9,911 nt of DNA. It comes from SSC3 sp035477015. Its GTDB lineage: Bacteria > Actinomycetota > Actinomycetes > Propionibacteriales > Nocardioidaceae. The notes under the pieces are model-generated. The model was given only the letters and a program-made list of their open reading frames with translations. It did no database searches and was not told the origin of the DNA. This document shows, one piece after another, positions 7,284-9,911 of the stretch (within the stretch, counting starts at the first letter, position 1; each line of letters opens with the position of its first letter). A program made the translations under genes and the position numbers. Where the stretch lies: positions 1 to 9,911 of the forward strand of contig DATILB010000127.1 of NCBI GenBank assembly GCA_035477015.1, given 5' to 3'.

Positions 7284-7948
7284 GCCTCGTCATCCAAGCC
7301 TTGCTCGATCGCATAGCGGACCAGCTGCACGCGGTTGTGCAGCTGCAGCTTGCGCAGGGTGTTCTGGACGTGGTTCTGGACCGTGCGGTGCGAGAGCACC
7401 AGCCGCTCGGCGATCTGCTTGTAGGACAACCCCTTCGCCACGAGGCGCAGCACCTCGGTCTCGCGGTCGGTGAGTCGGGGCAGGTTCGGGTCGGTGGAGC
7501 CGGTCGGCTCCTCGGAGAGGCGTCGGTACTCCCCCAGCACGAGCCCCGCCAGTCCGGGTGTGAAGACCGTGTCTCCCGCCGCGACCCGGCGTACGGCGTC
7601 GGTGAGCTCGTCGCGGGACGCGGACTTGACCAGGTAGCCGGTGGCGCCCGCCTTCACTGCCTCGAGTACGTCGTTCTGCTCGCCCGACGCGGAGAGCACG
7701 AGCACCCGAGGACGGTCGTCCCCCGCCATCAGGGTGCCGGTGACCTCGACCCCACTCGGCGGCGGGATGTTCAGGTCGAGGACGACGACGTCGGGGCGGG
7801 TCGCCCTCGCCCGTGCGATCGCCTCGGTTCCGGTGGCCGCTGTGGCGACGACCTCGAAACCCTCGTCTTCGAGGTCACGGGCTACGGCGTCACGCCACAT
7901 CGGGTGGTCGTCGACCACCATCACCGTGATGCGTTCGGGGTCGGTCAT
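7280..7948 (-). CDS. NarL/FixJ-type response regulator (probable partner of the nearby MacS-type kinase)
   Basis: A DNA-binding response regulator of 222 residues. The receiver domain (about 7-125) has the acidic pair D13-D14 (VVDDHP), phospho-acceptor D58 (VVVLDLNIPPPSGVE), S87 at the switch Ser/Thr position and K108 (YLVKSAS). A linker follows, then a LuxR-type helix-turn-helix at about 155-216 (LTDRETEVLRLVAKGLSYKQIAERL, SHRTVQNHV). The ATG at 7948 is chosen because residue 7 onward begins the receiver fold and a TAGCGT box lies 8 bases upstream; an in-frame TTG 17 codons earlier would add an unlikely tail. It is in one unit with the overlapping coiled-coil gene. The kinase is about 0.8 kb upstream on the same strand, separated by the flavin-reductase-like gene and an opposing small gene. 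By analogy with the MacS-type kinase it may be a MacR orthologue. Confidence 0.93.
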   Translation of the reverse strand: MTDPERITVMVVDDHPMWRDAVARDLEDEGFEVVATAATGTEAIARARATRPDVVVLDLNIPPPSGVEVTGTLMAGDDRPRVLVLSASGEQNDVLEAVKAGATGYLVKSASRDELTDAVRRVAAGDTVFTPGLAGLVLGEYRRLSEEPTGSTDPNLPRLTDRETEVLRLVAKGLSYKQIAERLVLSHRTVQNHVQNTLRKLQLHNRVQLVRYAIEQGLDDEA

Positions 7949-7962
7949 GGACCCAGACGCTA
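7949..7962 (-). promoter_or_regulatory. Putative promoter of the response regulator gene
   Basis: TAGCGT on the minus strand (7957-7962) fits TANNNT and lies 8 bases before the ATG, so the transcript would be leaderless or nearly so. No Shine-Dalgarno sequence is present and no clear -35 is seen. The rest of the 108-bp divergent region (7963-8056) must hold the promoter of the small + strand gene. It contains the short palindrome TTGGCCAA (7992-7999) and an A-rich TAAAAA (8013-8018), which is a weak -10 candidate for that gene. Confidence 0.4.
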
Positions 7963-8044
7963 CCCGAGTGAGGGGGTGCAAGATCAGCCGTTTGGCCAAC
8001 GGTCATTCCAGGTAAAAAGGGACACACTGAGAGTGGCCTTTGAG

Positions 8045-8050
8045 GGAGGG
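8045..8050 (+). promoter_or_regulatory. Strong Shine-Dalgarno sequence of the small gene
   Basis: GGAGGG at 8045-8050 is 6 bases upstream of ATG 8057. It is the strongest ribosome-binding site in the window. It fixes the start of the 66-codon gene and excludes longer in-frame readings that would run back through the response regulator gene. Confidence 0.8.
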
Positions 8051-8056
8051 ACCAAT

Positions 8057-8257
8057 ATGAACATTGACGACCTGTTGTCGCCGTACCGAGGCTTCAAGCC
8101 CACCGGTGACGTTTTGGTAGCCGCTGGAGGCGCGGCCGCCGTCATCGCCCATCCGCGCTGTGCAGCGCTTCGAGCCACCCGGATCGACCGGGGTCCCGAG
8201 CTGCCGTCACCGGAGTCCTGGGAGATGTTCGAGTTCGTACAAGCTCTCACCGCCTGA
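8057..8257 (+). CDS. Small protein of unknown function (66 aa)
   Basis: The ATG with an ideal ribosome-binding site opens a 66-codon frame ending in TGA at 8255-8257. The product starts MNIDDLLSPYRGF, has a short hydrophobic stretch DVLVAAGGAAAVIAH (about 18-32) and ends SWEMFEFVQALTA. That stretch is too short and too Gly/Ala-rich to call a membrane helix with confidence. There is a single Cys (C35). I do not recognise a family. About 74% of third positions are G or C, visibly less than in the adjacent genes, which may mean a recent arrival, relaxed codon choice or a different expression class. It lies between the flavin-reductase-like gene (convergent, 8 bp away) and the response regulator (divergent). 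It is therefore a natural candidate for regulation by that regulator, though no operator could be shown. Confidence 0.72.
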   Translation: MNIDDLLSPYRGFKPTGDVLVAAGGAAAVIAHPRCAALRATRIDRGPELPSPESWEMFEFVQALTA

Positions 8258-8265
8258 GCGGGAGT

Positions 8266-8784
8266 TCACGGTCGCTGATAGCGGCCACGGCGATGGAGCA
8301 ACGGTTCGGACTCATCTCCGACCCGTAGTTCCTCAACCGCCCCGCAGACCAGCCACGACCAGCCGACAGTTGTGGACCTGGGAAACCGGGGAGCACCGAG
8401 ACTCACGCCCGCCCAGACATCGACGTCAGCCAGAACCGGCCCCCAGTCGGTCTGGCGCCACGTCGCCTGTTGGAACGCACCACCCGGGGCGGGCGTGAGT
8501 CCCGCAAACATGTCGGCGAGATCGCGGTGTCGCCAGTCGAGCAGCTGTACGACGGCAACCCCGGTCTCCTCGAGGACGGCCGCGAGGTCTGAGTCGGGGT
8601 CGAGCAAGGCGAGCACCTGGGAGGGCTGGCCTGGTGCGACCATCAACGACGAGACAGTCAGGCCGGCGCGGCCGTCCTCGGCCCCTGACGTCCAGAGCGA
8701 CACCCGCCCCCCGACGCGCCCGCGGAACTGGCGGACCGGGTCCGGCTCGGGGTCGAGGAAGGGGTGATCGCCGTGGATGGTCAT
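8266..8784 (-). CDS. Flavin reductase-like (FMN-binding split-barrel) protein
   Basis: A 172-residue protein resembling the flavin reductase domain family (split beta-barrel that binds FMN). Family-like features are the GRVSLWTSG strand (26-34), GLTVSSLMV (41-49), the usual flavin-contact motif, LALLDPDSDL (58-67), and a C-terminal PLLHRRGRY (161-169), typical of proteins whose last strand closes the active site. No transit or signal sequence is seen. The ATG at 8784 overlaps the kinase TGA by 4 bp (ATGA, 8781-8784), so translation is coupled to the kinase; an in-frame ATG 7 codons upstream lies inside the kinase gene and is less likely. The coupling suggests a redox accessory to the two-component system, but it may equally be a neutral neighbour. 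The substrate and electron donor are unknown. Confidence 0.82.
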   Translation of the reverse strand: MTIHGDHPFLDPEPDPVRQFRGRVGGRVSLWTSGAEDGRAGLTVSSLMVAPGQPSQVLALLDPDSDLAAVLEETGVAVVQLLDWRHRDLADMFAGLTPAPGGAFQQATWRQTDWGPVLADVDVWAGVSLGAPRFPRSTTVGWSWLVCGAVEELRVGDESEPLLHRRGRYQRP

Positions 8785-9878
8785 TTCGGGAGAGTCAGCT
8801 CCCACTCGGTGCCCTGACCCGGTCCCGTGGTCAGCTCGGCCGTGCCGCCGAGGGCGCGCATCCGACCCACCACTGACTCGGTCACACCGAGCCGCCCGTC
8901 CCCCGCCGCCTGGTCGAGACGGCCCTCCGCGATCCCTGGCCCCTCGTCCCGGACGCTCACGACGACGCGACCGCCGAGGTCTTCGACCAGCACCCAGGCC
9001 GGGGAGCCCTCGCCGACGTGGCGGGCGACGTTGGCCAAGCAGGCCATCACCGCAGCCGTGAGCTCCTCGACCTGGTCCGCCGGGAGCTCGACGGGCACGC
9101 CGGGGCCGGAGACGGTCGCGCCCTCGACGCGCAGCGCCTCCAGCGAGGTGACCAGGTCGGCCTTCGAGCTGTCGGTGCGCTTGCGGGCGTCACCTTGCAT
9201 GAGCGACCGCAGCGCAGCCTCCTGCTCTCCCGCCAGCCGGCCCAGCTCGGCCAGGTCGCCTCCAGCCTCGAGCCCGCGCCGTTGCATGAGCGCGAGCACC
9301 TGGAGCACCCCGTCGTGCACGACGCGCGCCAAGCGGGCTCGCTCCTCGGTGGCTGCCGCCTCCCCCGCGGCCGCCGCCCGCAGCTCAGCGGACTCCCGCA
9401 GCTTCGAAGCGGTGTAGCCGACCATCCCGGCCGCCAGCAGGAGCAGGTAGATGTTCCCGAGGGTCGTGCTGTCGACCGACACCTTCACCAGCGCGTCGGC
9501 CACCGAGACTGCGGCCGCAGCGAAGACGCCCTCCACCCAGCCGCGACCCACCGCCCAGGCCAGCACCGCCGCCATGACCCAGAACGTCGGCATGTGCGAT
9601 GCGTGGTTGTCGATCATCTGCTGGCTCTGGATGTACGGCGTGGTCAGCACCAGCCCGATCGCGACGATCAGGTCGACGGCGTACAGTGGGAACCTGCGAC
9701 GCTTCGGCTCGTCGTAGGCCCACGTCATGACGGCGGTCCAGGCCACGATCACGCCCGCGACTACCCAGGCCGCACCCGGCCGGTCGAAGTCGTCACGCCG
9801 GTCGGCGATCTTGATGACGGCGTAGACCATGACAGCGAACCGCAGCACGGCGAGCGCCCGGAAGAGGGCTGTGGTCAC
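8781..9878 (-). CDS. macS: Membrane sensor histidine kinase, MacS-type
   Basis: A sensor kinase of at least 365 residues. The N-terminal part (about 5-157) has five or six hydrophobic segments (for example 5-24, 36-54, 66-82, 98-118, 140-157) with short loops, so sensing probably happens within or near the membrane. A helical linker (158-185) leads to the dimerisation/phospho-acceptor box ERARLARVVHDGVLQVLALMQRRG, with H188 as the predicted phosphorylated His. The HATPase region has an N-box at LANVARH (281-287, N283), G1 DEGPGI (311-316) and a G2-like GDGRLGV (326-332). The HDGVLQVLA string is what I associate with the actinobacterial MacS family, so the symbol is by recognition, not proof. 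The GTG start lacks both a Shine-Dalgarno sequence and a -10 box, and the frame stays open to the window edge at 9911 (residues HWLPPRAASDS before it). The true start may therefore lie outside. Confidence 0.9.
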   Translation of the reverse strand: MTTALFRALAVLRFAVMVYAVIKIADRRDDFDRPGAAWVVAGVIVAWTAVMTWAYDEPKRRRFPLYAVDLIVAIGLVLTTPYIQSQQMIDNHASHMPTFWVMAAVLAWAVGRGWVEGVFAAAAVSVADALVKVSVDSTTLGNIYLLLLAAGMVGYTASKLRESAELRAAAAGEAAATEERARLARVVHDGVLQVLALMQRRGLEAGGDLAELGRLAGEQEAALRSLMQGDARKRTDSSKADLVTSLEALRVEGATVSGPGVPVELPADQVEELTAAVMACLANVARHVGEGSPAWVLVEDLGGRVVVSVRDEGPGIAEGRLDQAAGDGRLGVTESVVGRMRALGGTAELTTGPGQGTEWELTLPK

Positions 9879-9911
9879 GCTGTCGGAGGCGGCCCGCGGC
9901 GGCAGCCAGTG

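Noticed and set aside
7916..7932. Palindrome-like GGTGGTCG-T-CGACCACC, similar to the arms of the repeat element
   Set aside because: It encodes the conserved VVDDHP of the receiver domain, so codon constraints explain it; there is no second repeat unit nearby.
7301..8056. In-frame N-terminal extension of the small + strand gene through the response regulator
   Set aside because: The extension is antisense to the response regulator. The strong Shine-Dalgarno before ATG 8057 marks the real start.
9879..9911. Extension of the kinase gene to the window edge
   Set aside because: The frame is open with residues HWLPPRAASDS, so the true start may be outside, but no start codon or signal is visible in these 33 bases. 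I kept the GTG at 9878 and flagged the doubt.

Overview
The window is a high-GC chromosomal stretch (third codon positions mostly G or C). It looks like an actinobacterium, most likely Nocardioidaceae or a close relative. Supporting signs are the actinobacterial protein types, the many ATG/GTG starts lying 6-8 bases after a TANNNT box (leaderless promoters), and an intergenic repeat of a type I associate with Nocardioides-like genomes. Nothing indicates a phage, plasmid, CRISPR array, tRNA or insertion sequence. It reads as ordinary chromosome with several unusual details.

Layout. (1) Bases 2-73: the last 23 codons of a + strand gene of unknown function, converging on recQ. (2) Minus-strand block 78-4117: a SAM-dependent methyltransferase (3362-4117), a group III 6-phosphofructokinase with pyrophosphate-type active-site residues (2291-3319) and a RecQ-family helicase (78-2150). 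Each has its own apparent leaderless promoter. A nested inverted-repeat element fills the pfkA-recQ gap. (3) Plus-strand operon 4153-6312: a glycerol-kinase-type FGGY kinase and a translationally coupled DUF5995 protein. Its promoter overlaps that of the divergent methyltransferase in only 35 bp. (4) Minus-strand signalling region 6438-9911: a MacS-type sensor kinase (8781 to about 9878) overlapping a flavin-reductase-like gene (8266-8784), then a NarL/FixJ response regulator (7280-7948) overlapping a coiled-coil protein (6438-7283). A 66-codon + strand gene with a strong Shine-Dalgarno sequence (8057-8257) sits between the two halves and diverges from the regulator.

How the genes fit together. 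The kinase and regulator are almost certainly one two-component system, split by the small gene. Each partner is followed by a gene overlapping it by 4 bp, so the flavin-reductase-like and coiled-coil proteins are candidate accessory parts. The small divergent gene is a natural candidate target. The glycerol-kinase-type enzyme feeds triose phosphate into central metabolism, where the phosphofructokinase also acts, but the sequence does not show that they are co-regulated. No clearly new multi-gene system is evident. The best leads are the split kinase/regulator locus with its small gene, the glpK-DUF5995 coupling, the PPi signature of the phosphofructokinase, the phosphoribosyltransferase-like tail on RecQ, and the structured repeat before recQ.
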